This document shows, piece after piece, positions 24,723 through 37,550 of a stretch of 64,000 nt of DNA. Position 1 is the stretch's first letter. The number at the start of each line of letters is the position of its first letter. The position numbers and the translations under genes were made by a program. This DNA comes from Pisaster brevispinus (taxonomy: Eukaryota > Echinodermata > Asteroidea > Forcipulatida > Asteriidae): contig JAMKCF010000078.1 in assembly GCA_023634235.1 (NCBI GenBank), forward strand, positions 72,001 through 136,000. The letters are read 5' to 3'. The notes under the pieces were generated by a model. That model was given only the letters and a program-made list of their open reading frames with translations. It was not told the DNA's origin and made no database searches.

Positions 24723-25109
24723 TTTGTTATGGCTAACTTTCTTGTGCTAAGCTGAAGTTTTTGCTTATCAGCATGATTTAAACTAAATGTATCAAGTCTT
24801 GGTAAGTGGCAATTTATGTCAATATGATCGGGTGGCAGGTGTTTTGTTTTTGTCAGCTGGCTGAACAAAGTACTTTCATTCACTTAAATCTAACTTTGCT
24901 CATTCAGAAATTATTTTAACATTTTAAGATAAGAGTATTTTGCTGAGCTGCTAACATGAATCAATAGTTATTTCTTCCCCTAAAAAACAAACAAACCCAA
25001 ACCCCCAAAAAGAAGAGTTTATTAATATCTCTTATTGAAAGTAAATTAATATCCGTGTATTTAATAAGACCTGATACTTCATATGATACATGTGTATAGA
25101 CAAAATTAC

Positions 25110-25115
25110 AATAAA
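25110..25115 (+). terminator. Poly(A) signal AATAAA, candidate for TMEM104
   Basis: AATAAA lies on the plus strand 1.1 kb after the TMEM104 stop. It is the last canonical plus-strand signal before the convergent IQCK gene. Other usage is possible. Confidence 0.4.
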
Positions 25116-25154
25116 GAAACTTTTTAAATAATTGTGTCAAGTAAAAAGAATTTC

Positions 25155-25160
25155 TTTATT
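25155..25160 (-). terminator. Poly(A) signal AATAAA, candidate for IQCK
   Basis: TTTATT on the plus strand reads AATAAA on the minus strand, about 0.5 kb past the IQCK stop. It lies 40 bases from the opposing TMEM104 signal, so the two transcripts may overlap at their 3' ends. Confidence 0.4.
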
Positions 25161-25320
25161 TACAAATGTACACTATTTACTTGTTACAATGCAATCACTC
25201 TTTAAATCAATGTATTCACAAAACAAGTGTTTGTGGTAGTGATAACAGTCACTGGCATTTTCTAACTGACTGCAGTTCATATAGAACCAAAACTTAAAGA
25301 CTATCACATTACAAATGGAC

Positions 25321-25441
25321 AACATTCATGCTTGGATAAACATTGTTATGCTTTCCATCACAACATTCATGCTTGGATAAACATTGTTATGCTTTCCATC
25401 ACAACATTTATGCTTGGATAAACATTGTTATGCTTTCCATC
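25321..25441. repeat. 41-bp tandem repeat, 3 copies
   Basis: Three nearly identical copies beginning aacattcatgcttggataaa, inside the presumed IQCK 3' UTR. Confidence 0.85.
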
Positions 25442-25656
25442 TTATGTCTTTTTACATCTTTCAAGAAAGTATAAAAGCAAAAGAGGTCTATGAAAATAGA
25501 TCTCAACAAAGTATAGGCCTGTTTCCATCCTTTGTAATTGTTTATCACACAAAATAGCCAGGGCTCTTGAGAACTGAAGATTTAGGAAAGACTAATAAAT
25601 TGTGGTTTAATAAATTTGCCTTAAACATTACAATCTCGCTATCATTTAAGGATTAC

Positions 25657-28600
25657 TCATTTTCTCTCTGGTGAAGGGCTCCATGTTCTGAGCCTATAAC
25701 AGGCTGGGTATCTTGCACTGTGACTCTTATGGTCTCTTATCTTCCTTGCACTGCCTCGTTCTGATCCCGACTCATGCTCCTTCCAAAAGTCTTCCACTTT
25801 GAGTTTGATGTCTGCGTTCTCGTCACGCCATTCCCTCTGCCATTGACGTAGCTCCTGGATGTGTTCTTCTTTTCTCACCTTTGTCAGATTTTTATGGAAT
25901 ATTAAATATATTGTAATGAAACTTCAAGTACAAAGAATCAAAAGAACATTAATTAGGTACACTGTTTGATTGTTCTAAAGTCTACTAGAAACATTTACTT
26001 GAGTAGAAATTAAACCACTGAGCACCATACTTTTTGTGTGGTTTGATCCTAAAATGGTCATTAGGGTAGCATTGTAACATGTCAACAAGGGTACAACACT
26101 ATTCCACAAACTGCGAGCAATACTACTCATGTACCCTTTCGTCTCAGAATGTCTGGATCTCTTTGAAATGTAATATAACACATTGTACACAATGTTAAGT
26201 TTTATGGATTAAGAATATTGACATGGCTACACATTCATAAAAGTCTCCACAATAAACGATGTTAATTACCTTGTACCCTCTGAAGAATGACTGGATGACA
26301 ATAGCTGCCTCATGTTCTGTCCATATGAGTGACAAGGGTAGGGGTGGTCTGGGACTGCAGATGGAAAAATGACCAGGAAATGTTTCAGCTTGGCTTGTTT
26401 GGACAGAATGTATGTTACTTATCTTGAAACCCAATTTACCTTGTGTACAATGTACATGATAAATATTGACTTGATTACTTAAACTAGATATTAAATTGAG
26501 ACATGACATTATACAAGTATTAGTTAAGAGTAAGACTTTCCTTGGCAACTTTCTATTCTAAACACCAAGCATGAATGCGCATACTAAACACATCCACAGT
26601 AAGCATTCATACTCGTACTCTAACTGCCGACAACAATGAGTAGGTTAAGGTTTGGAGCATGTTGAAAATAACAGTCTCGTAAAATTGTTCAAATGATGGC
26701 TTGATTAGAAGGATTTTTACTCAGAACAATTTACAATCTCGTCCTTAGGAGAGGGAATCTAGGGGTGCAAAGAGACAGTAGTACTCATTTCTCCCAGCAA
26801 CAATGCATCTCCTAAAAAAGCACTTCCATTGCATGCAAGTTTGAAATTGTCAAAATGTTCATCTCGCTTAAAAATAGCCCGGATGGGCACAAAAACAAGT
26901 ATACATGCCAAGATACAATGTTTTTGCACAGAACATCTCCGTGCGAGATACAACGCTTTTCGATGACGCAGTGATAATGATGAGGTTGAATTCAGCAAAG
27001 AGTCTATAAAAGAGTACATAATGTAGGATTGCAAACATGTACATGTACACTCACTTTTCTGCTAAAATCCGCTTAACAAATGGAATCTCCTCTAACTGGT
27101 CCAACTCCCGGCCTTTGTACTTAGGGTTATGTCTGCAAAAGGAACATTACAATTTTAATTTTTTTGTTACTTATTCTTTTCTTTATAATAATAATAATAA
27201 TAACGAAGTTTTATAAAGCGCACATATCCACCAAGGTGCTCAGGGCGCTATCACAAAGAAAAACTAAAAATACAAAAACAGATTAAATACCAAAAAACGG
27301 ATCTTTCGACATGAGGTGTGTTTTGAGAGATGTTTTGAACGAATGAATAGATGTGGAAGTTTTGATATGAAGAGGAAGTTGATTCCAGAGATGAGGTGCT
27401 GCAACAGAAAAAGATCTGTCCCCCCCTTTTTTTTTCTTTTTTTACTGATCTTTCATTCATGTCCTTGGCTACATTTGCTATACATATTATTCTAATATGA
27501 AGTTAGACTAAAGAAAGAAAAACTGAAACAGTGAAATGACAGGCACTCCATGGTTCAATTATGACTCCTGTACAAACCATGCAAGTTTGCCCCTAACAAG
27601 TTTAAAAGCTACTCTTGGTAAGGGGCTACAGGAACAAAACATAAGACGAAAAATTGGGAAGCTGAAGGCACATGTAGGAATTGATAATTCATCCGAAATT
27701 GTAGGATAAAGGATACCAGGCAGAGAGTTTCAAAGAGATGTAGTAAGTGTGAAAAAGCTGTTCAATGGCTTCTGCATTCTGTTTTAAAATATAATAAAGA
27801 TAAATGCCGGGTAGAAGTTCCAACCCAAGTGTGACAACAATACTCCATATAGGGGCATTGACCCCTTGCAGCAACATCACACAGAGCTACTGTCTGCCAC
27901 ACTCATCATGTTAATTCCTGACCTTTGTCCTTTTGTTATACAAAATGTGGCTTACAAAAATGGACAGGCCACCACCATTGTTTATCATTGCATTTGGCAA
28001 TACATGGCATATAATTGGCCGTGGCTTACAGCTGAGCTTTTGCAATTCACAGTGAATGCATACTCATATTTTCTCGAAAAAGAACAACAGATCCTGGTAA
28101 TTATTATGAGAACCTGTGTTGTCTACTTTTGTCAAGTCAGGGCTTCATTGTGACAATGATGTTCTCAAAGAAGCTGAATACTCCAGAAGCTTCAAAAAGT
28201 TCCCAAATTAATACTGTATACAGGCACGGAAATGATGTTCAAATACCGACTCAAAGTGGCTAAATGCTTTTAGACTACCGGTAAAAGAGTGAAGTTAGAA
28301 TGAAAACCCTTGATAGTGGAAAAGACATCTGAGATGGGTTTGCATGAGCAGGTTAAGCTTCTTGTATTTTTTTCATTGTGTGTAGTGCAGCATTTTCCCT
28401 TAACATCGGTCAAATGCTACTCAAAATGCCCAAGGATTAGTCACAATTCTCTCCAAGTAGTTCAGTTGGCTAGTTTAGTGCTGGGGGAAACAGCCGGCAG
28501 ACCAGTTGAATGATGAGCTACCTGGTCCTGCCGGCTAGTCACTGACAAAGTTAAAGGCAAACCCTGTAAGTCAAACTAAAACAACTATAATGTATGGATA

Positions 28601-31600
28601 CTTTGCGATGGGATCCAAGTACAAAATTTATTGCAGATTTTTCTGATTTACCTCCACAGATATTCTGTCAAATAGTCACAGCCGTTGAATCGGAATCTCT
28701 TTCTCTGCGTCAAAAAAGAAACAAGTAAACTTATTTATTGAAATGAAATAAATTTAAGATATTTTCCAATAATTCTTTTATAAAGACAAGGCAATTTACA
28801 TTGAAACTTGTTACAACAAAGTCATTTTTAGATGAGTATGTGTACACATAGGTTCAAAACTGACTCCCTTATTGCAATGAAATTAACGTGTACTCTTCCA
28901 AACAGCGTACATGGTTGGAAGTTCCATTGACAGTGGCTTAAAGTTGGAGAAGTTTGCTTGAGATTTTTGTGAACATATATATATTCACCATTTTATAATA
29001 AACAATACCATAAAATAGAAGTTAAGATAACAAATGCTGTTTATAATTCTTTGCTGCTGTGAAAGTATCTGCACTGGTAATTTTTAGAAATTGAGAAGTA
29101 TTTCACATATGTAAACCTTCTTAAACTCTTTTGTTTCTGTTCCTTTCATTTACCTCAAAGCACTTTTCCTTCTTGGCTTGTTTCAACATAGCTAGCAACG
29201 CAGGAAGTAGCACAGGGAAGATGTAGTGTTCAAGATATTCTCGAGGCATACCTGTTAATTACCACATATAGATATAATCTGCACATACATGTAGGATTCA
29301 ACTTTTAGTTAGTCAACAAGTTTTTAAATAAGGTTCCATTTTTTTTGTTTAATAATATAGGTTTTTCCAGCCAACTGCTTAAATTGTCTGAACATTTTCA
29401 TTAAATTTTTCATCAAATTTCACTTGATTTTTACTAATCAAGCATAATATTGGGGAAAAGTTATACCATCAGGCATACTTCTCATGAGTTATTGTCCTTT
29501 GAAACTAGAACAGCGAAGCTGCCATGGCGAGCTGCTGATGGCCAGATAGAAGACCAATGACTAATTGCAATAAGGAGTAATGACCACTTAAGGTTTTCAT
29601 TGTTTTAGCTCATTCAACTGGAACCAGTGATAAACTCTTTGAATTTTATCTTTTCAAATGAATCTACATGTAAGAAGCAATACTTGATTCAAGTTTCAAG
29701 TCATCACAACATTGCAATAAGGAGTTATGACTTTGAATTTTATCTTTTCAAATGAATCTACATGTAAGAAGCAATACTTGATTCAAGTTTCAAGTCATCA
29801 CAACATTGCAATAAGGAGTTATGACCATTTAAATTTTTCATTATTTTAGCTAATTCAACTGGAACCAGTGATAAACTCTTGAGTTTTATCTTTTCAAATG
29901 AATCTACATGTAAGAAGCAATACTTGATTCAAGTTTCAAGTCAGTACATCATTGCAATAAGGAGTTATGACAATTTAAATTGTTCATTGTTTTTGCTAAT
30001 TCAACTGGAACCAGTGATAAACTCTTTGATTGTTCATTTGGTGTAGGGTTTAATAGACTTTTCAGGCTTTTTAGTCACTGTTTTTCTGATTTTGCTAAAT
30101 GGCAAAAAAAATAAAAAATCAGAAATCAGTATGAGAAATGAAAAATGAATATCATGCCTGCAAAAATTGCTAGAATGCTTGGAATTTGGATAGTGAAATA
30201 AATTGCTACTTTGTAATAGATTTACATGTTCAATTTTAATCTCAATTTAATGAGCAAAATGAAATGTATTTTTAATTCAAATTTTTGTTGTTGGCAAAAA
30301 CGCCTTTGAACATATTTTTTATGGATACCTGGGCTATATAAATTAATTTGATTGATTGGTTGATTGTGTGATTGATTTAAAAAAAGAGAACTAAATGCCA
30401 ATATTCCAATTTCAAGCGTTGAAAAAATAATACTTTTAAATGAATACAAGCAAATAGGTTACATTTTTCTCTGGGTGGAGGTGTAGCTGGAGGGGGTGTG
30501 GCTAGCTTCGGGGGTCTCTCTAGCATTGTGTACCCAACACATGCAGGATGGGAGGTTGCTGGGTCAAAATCATCAGCAGCTTGGCTGTCAACTTCAACAT
30601 GTTCCACCATACGTCCAAACATAACAGGGGAATGCGCTTCAGGCCGGAATTCAATTATGTCAGTAGCAACAGATTCTTGGTCATCATCTTTCGGAAAGGG
30701 TGGCCTCATCAATGAGAATTCTTTTTAAAAAGATAAATATAATGAGATAATGAGAAAGAGAAAAAACAAAGGATCTGGGCCTTTGAAAAACATTATAATC
30801 TGTGAAACATTTCAATCCTTCAGTTTGTTCTGATGTTTAAAAATTTCCAATTAATGATAAATTTTTACATGGGTATGTTAACTGTAACAGTAGCCCACCT
30901 TACATGGCGGTTATGGCTTTCCTATACATCAGCCTAATATCATAGTCGCTATTATTACAGCCCAAGTCTTCCCATGCCCAAAACGCTAAGTTTTCAAAGT
31001 ACGTGCAAATCATATCACTTTGATTGAAAGTAAGTCCATCTTAAAAACATTGCATAATGCTCCTACATACATATTACTTTATATTATCCTTACGTATCTG
31101 GATGATTTAATTGTTTTGTAATCTATCTGGACTGACAGTGCCCATTTGCTGGACAGTGTCTGAGACCAGTGTGCTTTAAACAGTCTTTGACAACCTACCT
31201 GTTTGAACGCCATTAAAAGACTACCGCCAATTTTGATTCGTTCGCTTGATTATGGACCAAAAACATAAATTTAGAGTACAAAACAAGATCGTGAGCACAA
31301 TTAATTTACATGCTTGATGTTTCATTTGTGAAATATTGAGAAGCCAGTATGAGATTCTCAAGCTATTTTGTGTAATCTTCGTCATTTGGGCAACTTTGGG
31401 AACTGGGTTTTCAGAAAATAAATTCATAGCAAATCGCCGCAACACAATCTAATACGGATGTTTGCCTGGGGTGCTAGATGTCCGCAGATATCAACATTTT
31501 GAAAAAAGGAGTACAGCGCCCCTGTTCAGCTGTTACTGGGTCTAGACTTGTGAATAATTATTTACAGCTAATAGTAATAACAATAATAAAAGGTATTTAT

Positions 31601-34600
31601 ACTGCGCTTTTCCAAAACATGATCAAAGCGCATAACAAAGAAAAGGAAACATTAAAACAAGCTAGAACAAATCAAAAATCTACAATTTAGGAAAGAGATA
31701 AGTTTTAAGTTTTTTCTTAAAAGTAACAACACAAGAAGAATTACGGACATTAATTGGGAGATTGTTCCAAAGTTCAGCAGCAGAGTGTGAGAAGGCGTGT
31801 TTGCCATAAGTTAATCTGGATTCGTGAGTGTTAAAGCCGAGTTCTATCGGAAGAAGAACGGAGTCCTTGACGGTGGCTTTGGCGAAGATGAAACATATCA
31901 GAGAGATAAGGTGGAGCAATGCCATTCAAAAATTTAAAAACATATAGAAGAGTTTTGAACTGGATGCTAGGACAAATTAAGACTCCAGCATAACATCTTT
32001 CATCTATTCTGAACTGTGGATAGCGCTGACTTGGTTATCTGTTGAGTTGTCATTTGGTAAATCTTGACTGTTAAGATGGCCAGCGCAGAAGTAACGTTGC
32101 GCAGGGCACCCATTAAATTTGGAGAGTACATGTATGCTGAGAAGTTGATCGTGATTGATGGTCTCACCACCGAGTGTTGACTTGAAAATCATCAATTTGG
32201 AGCACAAAAAGTGATCGTGAGTACAATTTCATGCCTGATGTTGTATCTTTTGACACATCGAGAAGCCAGTTGGCGGTTTTCAAACTGTTTCGTTGGGTCT
32301 TTTTGTCATTTTGGGTCATTTTTTGTGGCTAGGTGCTGGGAAAATCATAGCAAATTGAGGTTTCCCATAATTATGTACAATGGTTCGCTGGGGCGGAGTA
32401 GTACAACCGAAGATGACATCATTTTGAAAAAAGGAATACAGCGTCCCAGTCAGTTACTCAACTGTGTCAAAAAAATATGGGACCAAGTTGACTTGGAACC
32501 GACATGGCCCAGGACAGAGATGACTTGGGACTGAGTTTATCTGGGACAAGTTGACCTGGAACTGAGATGACTCGGACCGAGTTGACTTCGGACAGAATTG
32601 ACCGGTACCCCTTCATTTCATGATTTGGAGCATGGAGCTAGTATTGTACTAACATAGCTCCATCTGTCCTTTTTCTATGTCTGGATTGGAGCATCGTATG
32701 ATTGGAGTTCAGACAACTCGTCCATCGGACAAGTCGACAGTCTGACAGATCGACGGGCCAGACAACTCAACAGCTTGACAAGTCGTCAGTGACACAAGTC
32801 GGCGGAGTGCCAAGACAAGTTGACGGGTGAATGACTGATCTCTGTTACGGACATCAGTGACAATGTGTTTTTTGCGTGAACTTCAGACAAGTATTCCTTT
32901 GACCTTCTCTTGGGCCGGACTATTGTACGGCCTGGCGAGTGCCACTGTGTACTTTTCTTGCTAAATTCTGATAGGCGGTCTTGTGTGGGTGCGGCCCAGG
33001 CAGTAATTTTATGACATGAATGTTCCTAAGATTTATTTATAATTTCTTTATTTTATTTGACTACACTTCTTCACTGGCACAACACTACTAAAAAAATAGT
33101 GTACAAAAAAGATGAATAAATTCAAAGTCAAAAAAGGCCTATACTCACTTAAACAAACCGCCCATTGTGCCTGAGTGGCCCTAATTTAAATAATCTGCCA
33201 ATCGATTGGAAACACAGTGTGAGTTAGTTCCCCGCATGTGGGTCAGAAACTCCAGGGGACATTATATATAATCTCTTGCCTCCGGCCGCCAGTGGCCCAG
33301 TCACACAGAACTTCTGGCCAATGAAAACTTTACCTTCCGTTTGCACTCTTTTCCTTAAACGAACCCTCCTTTAGCACTCTCATTATGTCATTATTTTAAT
33401 TTCTGTTTTTGTTAGATAATCTGCCATGATGGAGGCAATGAACTAAAATTGACTAAAAACATGTCTGTGTGCATGAATGGTCCTTCCCGCTCGCCGTCAG
33501 CCGGCAACGCCGGGTTGCTGGAGTTTGTGGCACGGGAATCAGCGGCGTAACCAGCTTTTTTTCGGTTTGGGGGGGGGGGGCATTGCTTTTAAGTGTGGTG
33601 GGGGTGGGCAGGGGAAATGGGTTCGTCAATGGTGGGGTCATGCTTTTATTTTGGAAGGGGGTAGTGCAGGGGGCACCTCCTCTCATGTTCTTGGCATGTT
33701 TTGGCTGTGGTGATCCCGATTGCAATTGTTCACTACATTAGATAAATACAAACTAAGCATTTTCCTATTTTTTCTCTTTTCTTGTTCTTTTTATTTTTGT
33801 GAGCACTATTTTAGTCTATTGCGATTTTATTTGCGGGGGGGGGGGGGGCCTCCTCCTTGGCTACGCCGCTGATGCGATTCTCCGTGCACGCCGGCCATCT
33901 TTGCGTGTGCCCCTTCCTTCCCAGCCCCCAGTACGAGAATCTCAATCAATGCACGCCCGCCATCTTTGTGTTAGTCCCCCCACCCCTAGGGGGCGCCCAC
34001 GCCCTACTCCTACTCCTAGAACTTTACTATGTGCTACGTTCCGCTATTATCGTCTCAATAGTTCTATGCGTTGTCGCAATGTCGGTCACTTCGTACCCAA
34101 GTCACTTCGTACCCAAGTCACTTCATACTTCAATATTGTCCTGACAATAGAACTGAATAAAACAACTTACCGTCATTTGGCGGAAGATCGAAGAGATATT
34201 AATTTTTTGGTTGATGATTGGTTGACAAAAATATACGCTGGGTCCTTCCAATGTATGTGTATAAAAAGTCTCTCCAAACACTGCCAAAGACATTGATGTT
34301 ATTCTGTTTCAAGACTCAAGAGTCAAGTCAAGACTCAATAATTTTTCCAGCTTTTCAAGAATTTTCCAGCTTTCAAAAAAAAAAAATAATAAATCTTAAA
34401 ATTGCCCACAATTAAGCTTTAAAAAAAACAAAAAAACTTTTCTGCTCACAACTCCACTAACAATCGTACCCATGTACGCCATATCATATGCGTATGATTT
34501 GACATCGGTACGAAGTGACTTGGGTACGAAGGGACTTGGGTACGAAGCGAAGCGACTTCTTGGGTACGAAGTGACCGACATTCGTTCTATGAGTGACTAC

Positions 34601-34774
34601 CCGGTAACGCCCAGTCACCAGCCGCCCCCCGTCCCTCGTAGTCGTACCGCAAAGTCAAATTTCAAATTCTATCGGTGGCTGGTTAAGTGATTAGTTTATC
34701 AAAAGTAAATCATACATACCTTTGCATATCTCTTCCCATATCCTCACTTCTTGTTTTTGTCCGATAATAGACAT
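25657..34774 (-). CDS. IQCK: IQ motif-containing protein K
   Basis: Seven exons in transcript order, all in phase: 34774-34720, 30720-30463, 29251-29154, 28704-28652, 27132-27055, 26354-26270 and 25878-25657, giving 282 residues (human 287). Family landmarks are VRIWEEICK then RPPFPKDD, CMPREYLEHYIFPVLLPALL, QAKKEKCFERKRF, DYLTEYLW, RPPLPLSLIWTEHEAAIVIQ and IQELRQWQREWR. The IQ motif (AAIVIQSFFRGYK, residues ~198-210) is the expected calmodulin- or EF-hand-binding element. The start MSIIGQK lies just upstream of the conserved WEEICK block. The biochemical role of IQCK is not established. It converges on TMEM104. Introns hold minisatellites, retrotransposon ends and, in the 3.9-kb intron 1, two inverted-repeat elements. 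Confidence 0.94.
27187..27430 (-). mobile_element. 3' end of a non-LTR retrotransposon (CR1/L2-like)
   Basis: On the minus strand, codons for RSFSVAAPHLWNQLPLHIK and KTSLKTHLMSKD end in a stop, then a short 3' UTR with the phrase ccctgagcaccttggtggat and a (TTA)n tail at 27187-27203. This is the usual reverse transcriptase C-terminus (AAPxLWNxLP) and microsatellite tail. It is truncated at the 5' end and lies in an IQCK intron. Confidence 0.75.
27850..28210. repeat. Diverged dispersed repeat (relative at 48385-48690)
   Basis: Short shared blocks in the same order (cctttgtccttttgtt, a gattcactgtg-like block, ttgtcaagtca, ctcaaagaa) link this stretch with POLD2 intron 1 at 48385-48690. The overall identity is low, so this is tentative. 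It is in an IQCK intron. Confidence 0.35.
29598..30030. repeat. ~125-bp tandem repeat, about 3.5 copies
   Basis: The unit includes ttcaactggaaccagtgata and caaatgaatctacatgtaag. Copies differ in length by internal deletion. It is in IQCK intron 2, between exons 2 and 3. Confidence 0.8.
31216..32470. repeat. Two diverged direct copies of a ~300-bp repeat
   Basis: 31216-31540 and 32163-32470 share agatcgtgagcacaatt-like, gagaagccagt, catagcaaat and cattttgaaaaaaggagtac blocks in the same order. A retrotransposon 3' end (31561-31945) lies between them. It is in IQCK intron 1. Confidence 0.6.
31561..31945 (-). mobile_element. 3' end of a non-LTR retrotransposon (CR1/L2-like)
   Basis: The minus strand encodes NGIAPPYLSDMF, then after a stop or shift YGKHAFSHSAAELWNNLP and VTFKKKLKTYLFPKL, followed by a stop and a short 3' UTR ending in a (TTA)-rich tail near 31565-31590. 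It is the reverse transcriptase C-terminus, truncated at its 5' end and disrupted. Confidence 0.75.
33538..33872. mobile_element. MITE with atcagcggcgtaacca ends
   Basis: Left atcagcggcgtaaccag and right inverse ttggctacgccgctgat enclose G-rich runs on both sides (33566-33580 and 33835-33848). The runs of G make chance open frames. It is in IQCK intron 1. Confidence 0.6.
34078..34582. mobile_element. Foldback element with gtacccaagtcacttc arrays
   Basis: Left terminus aatgtcggtcacttcgtacc, right terminus the inverse. Each arm continues as two to four tandem copies of gtacccaagtcacttc. The flanks cgttctatg-like (gttctatgcgt left, gttctatgagt right) are similar and could be part of a target duplication. 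The core is AT-rich and non-coding. It lies 0.14 kb from IQCK exon 1. Confidence 0.6.
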
Positions 34775-35210
34775 TTTGACAGATTAGAAGCTCAAGAGTT
34801 TAAAAAAGAAAGCCGTCTTAAGCTATAGCATTAGCAAATTACACATTGACTTGGGAACTGTGTGACAACAAATCTACAAAATGAGTGCTGGAAGTGAAAT
34901 AAAAATAGTTCTCTAAACTTCTTTTTCCCTTTTCTTGTTTCCATCATCAGCTGAGGTGCCTCAATGACAGAGAATAGTAAAGAGTAAATAATGATCAATT
35001 GTTTTTCGGCAACTTTATCCAGGTAAAGAAAAGGTTATTTAAAAAAAAAATACGAAAGATGAGACCCCCCCCCACAAAGGGCGTATTAATATTTGTAGCG
35101 TTCATGGTAACCATAACAATGACCCTTGCACCCTGACACAGGTGTCTCGGTTTGTTTTACCTTCTTTCTACGCCAAGGACGGGCCAATCACATTAGTATA
35201 CGCGCGAGAC
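34775..35210. other. IQCK upstream flank
   Basis: No gene. This is the presumed IQCK promoter (read on the minus strand). It contains a poly-A stretch and a run of C at 35065-35073. No TATA box is recognisable. Confidence 0.4.
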
Positions 35211-35212
35211 CA

Positions 35213-35590
35213 TGATCAAAATAGCCTTTTGTCAAGGCCTTCGTGGCTTGGACAGCTTTGTAAGCAGCGGAGCGACTGGAACGGGAGACCATGCGCGCGA
35301 GCCGAGTGGCTTCCCTTCCAGTCGCTTGGGATCACGGCATTACGAAGCTGTCCAAGCCACGAAGGCCTAGACTTGATTTCAAGTCTGAGATCGCAGTTAT
35401 TCCTCTGCATCAGCCACGAAAAACGCCCCCACAGATTAGCTATCACGCGCCCCAACTCGCAATCTGTAGGCTAATGACTGAGAGGGGGCGCTATTTCAGG
35501 CAATAATGTATTGGCTATCGGGTAGAGTAAAAGCCACGATCGCAGACTTGGAACCAAGTCTAACGAAGGCCTTGACAAAAGGCTATGATC
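35213..35590. mobile_element. Nested inverted-repeat element
   Basis: The outer arms atagccttttgtcaaggcct (35221-35240) and the inverse at about 35567-35586 enclose an inner ~130-bp hairpin at 35236-35368 (ttcgtggcttggacagct against its inverse). A third inverted pair (agacttg...caagtct) lies between them. No coding sequence. Confidence 0.6.
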
Positions 35591-35599
35591 GTAGTGGTT

Positions 35600-37058
35600 A
35601 TTGCCCCCCCCCCAACTTTTAACGACAGTACAAAAAAAATTTGAGACTCTTTAATTACTTCATGCGTTTAGAAAGGACCCACGCTTCATGCTCATCAAAT
35701 AAATAATATCAATAAAAAACATTTAATTTTCAATCGCATGAACTAATAACACGTCCTTTATTTTGAATAAATTACATCATATTTGAAAACAAGAACACTG
35801 GTCAGTAAATCAATATTTTAGTTGGTAAGGTATTTACAATAGCATTGTTATAATTGTGCTGTCATAAGAGTGGTAAGTTAAAAAAACTTGCATGGAAGTC
35901 TCGTGAAAATTATTTATTGGTTTTGGATTTTATTAACTATAACAATTAAGGGGTCACTGAAGATATTGCTCAACTTTAATAAATATAGAAAAAACCCATT
36001 TGAAACAACTTTAAGGGTCTTGTCTGTTTACTCTGAATTTTCTAAAAGTTTGGATTTGAGATAACAATTACACAGAAGAGTCATTTACCTTTGACTCAGC
36101 ACCAAAAAAGCTTTTACATCAACGTCAATAATCTAACCTGTCTTTACCTTTTACCTTGTCTAACCCTGTCTTTATGTCACTGAAGTTATAAACAAGCTTG
36201 CATTTTTTTAAGATAACATCAAAATGTATTTCCATTTTCCTCAAGGGAGTTTCAAAAAAAACTATTGAGATTATATCATAATATTTGTGGGTTTAAATGT
36301 CATTTGTCCATTATTTACAATGTAACTGTTTTTGTTAAATTAATACATTAAACAAACTATGTATACACATACTTTTTTATACTTGTATGTAATCCATAAT
36401 TTTTAGTGAAAAGTAGGGGCCTATTAATAGATTAAACAAATTATAATACACATGCTTTTTTACTTGTATGTAGTCAACAAATTTTAGTGAAAGGTTATAA
36501 AAGGAAACACGTTTTCACTAGTTTAACAATATTAGATCCATCAGTTTCAGTACATGAGAACTGCAAAAATATAATTATTTCTTGAGTATTTTTAATTATT
36601 TATTTATTTACTTATTTTAAAGATGTACACCATTCTTTTGTTCAAATCATTTGATAAATTCAGAATTCTTCTGGGAAAATGTATGGTGGAGTATTAATAA
36701 TATGTTGATGTAAGTTACATGTTGAGTAAGAAGTTAAGGTATACACAGAGATTATTAATTGTCTCACTTTCGGATAAGCCATATTCACTTAAACGAAATA
36801 TCTGATAAAAACAACAATGTTTTAATACAGCAGTGAATATTTTTAGAGAGCATGCTCCAGTGACACAATGGTTTACTCCTAAAATCTTAAATTCACACAG
36901 AACACATTTTTAAATAAGCTAAACTTAAGCTACTGACATTTTTTTCATCTTATAACAGCTATAATAAATATAATAAAGGAAGTTAAGTTAAATAAATAAT
37001 TTTTCAAAAAATTTAAATAACATAAATAATTGTCAAAATCTACATGCCCAACCCATTC
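35600..37058. other. AT-rich intergenic, nothing recognised
   Basis: No coding potential, RNA gene or clear element seen. A run of C occurs at about 35606-35614. Confidence 0.5.
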
Positions 37059-37062
37059 TTAA

Positions 37063-37546
37063 AGAAGGGCTCCAATGTCAAATTGAGTTTTGTGATGCAC
37101 TCTCTTTCAAAGAGATGGAATCCTCATTAAATTGGGGGGAAAATTACACGTTTCTAACCACCCATTAAAATGGTGTTAAAAATATTTTTATGATACTCTT
37201 TCAGAGTGAAATTTGAAACATGATGTCACTGGACGTCAAAAAGAATGCGTCTATACACTCCTAAGAAGGTCAATTCAATGCTGTATTCATTGAATATCAT
37301 AAACATTCAGGATTGAACTAAACGTTTTGTGTCAAAGTGTACAGACCATATATTTGAAATTCAATGTCATCGGCCATTTTTCTATTTTGACAAAAAATTG
37401 GACTTGAAGAGTATCAAACACTGTGGCATGTTACACCATTGTGATGTGAAATTAGAGGCTTGAAATTGTTTTTCCATTTTCGTAAGGACTCTCTCTACTG
37501 GAAAATGAGTAGATCACAAAACTGAATTTGACCTTGGAGCTCCTCT
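37063..37546. mobile_element. TTAA-flanked MITE (second family)
   Basis: TTAA lies at 37059-37062 and 37547-37550. The inner ends are inverted repeats of about 35 bp (agaagggctccaatgtcaaa on the left; tttgaccttggagctcctct on the right, read towards the end). A related fragment with ctccaaggtcaaact occurs at 61252-61300. The 484-bp interior is non-coding. Confidence 0.7.
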
Positions 37547-37550
37547 TTAA

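Noticed and set aside
33453..34296. Several 80-165-codon frames rich in G, P and L
   Set aside because: They arise from poly-G/poly-C runs in a MITE and from a foldback arm; they overlap each other on both strands.
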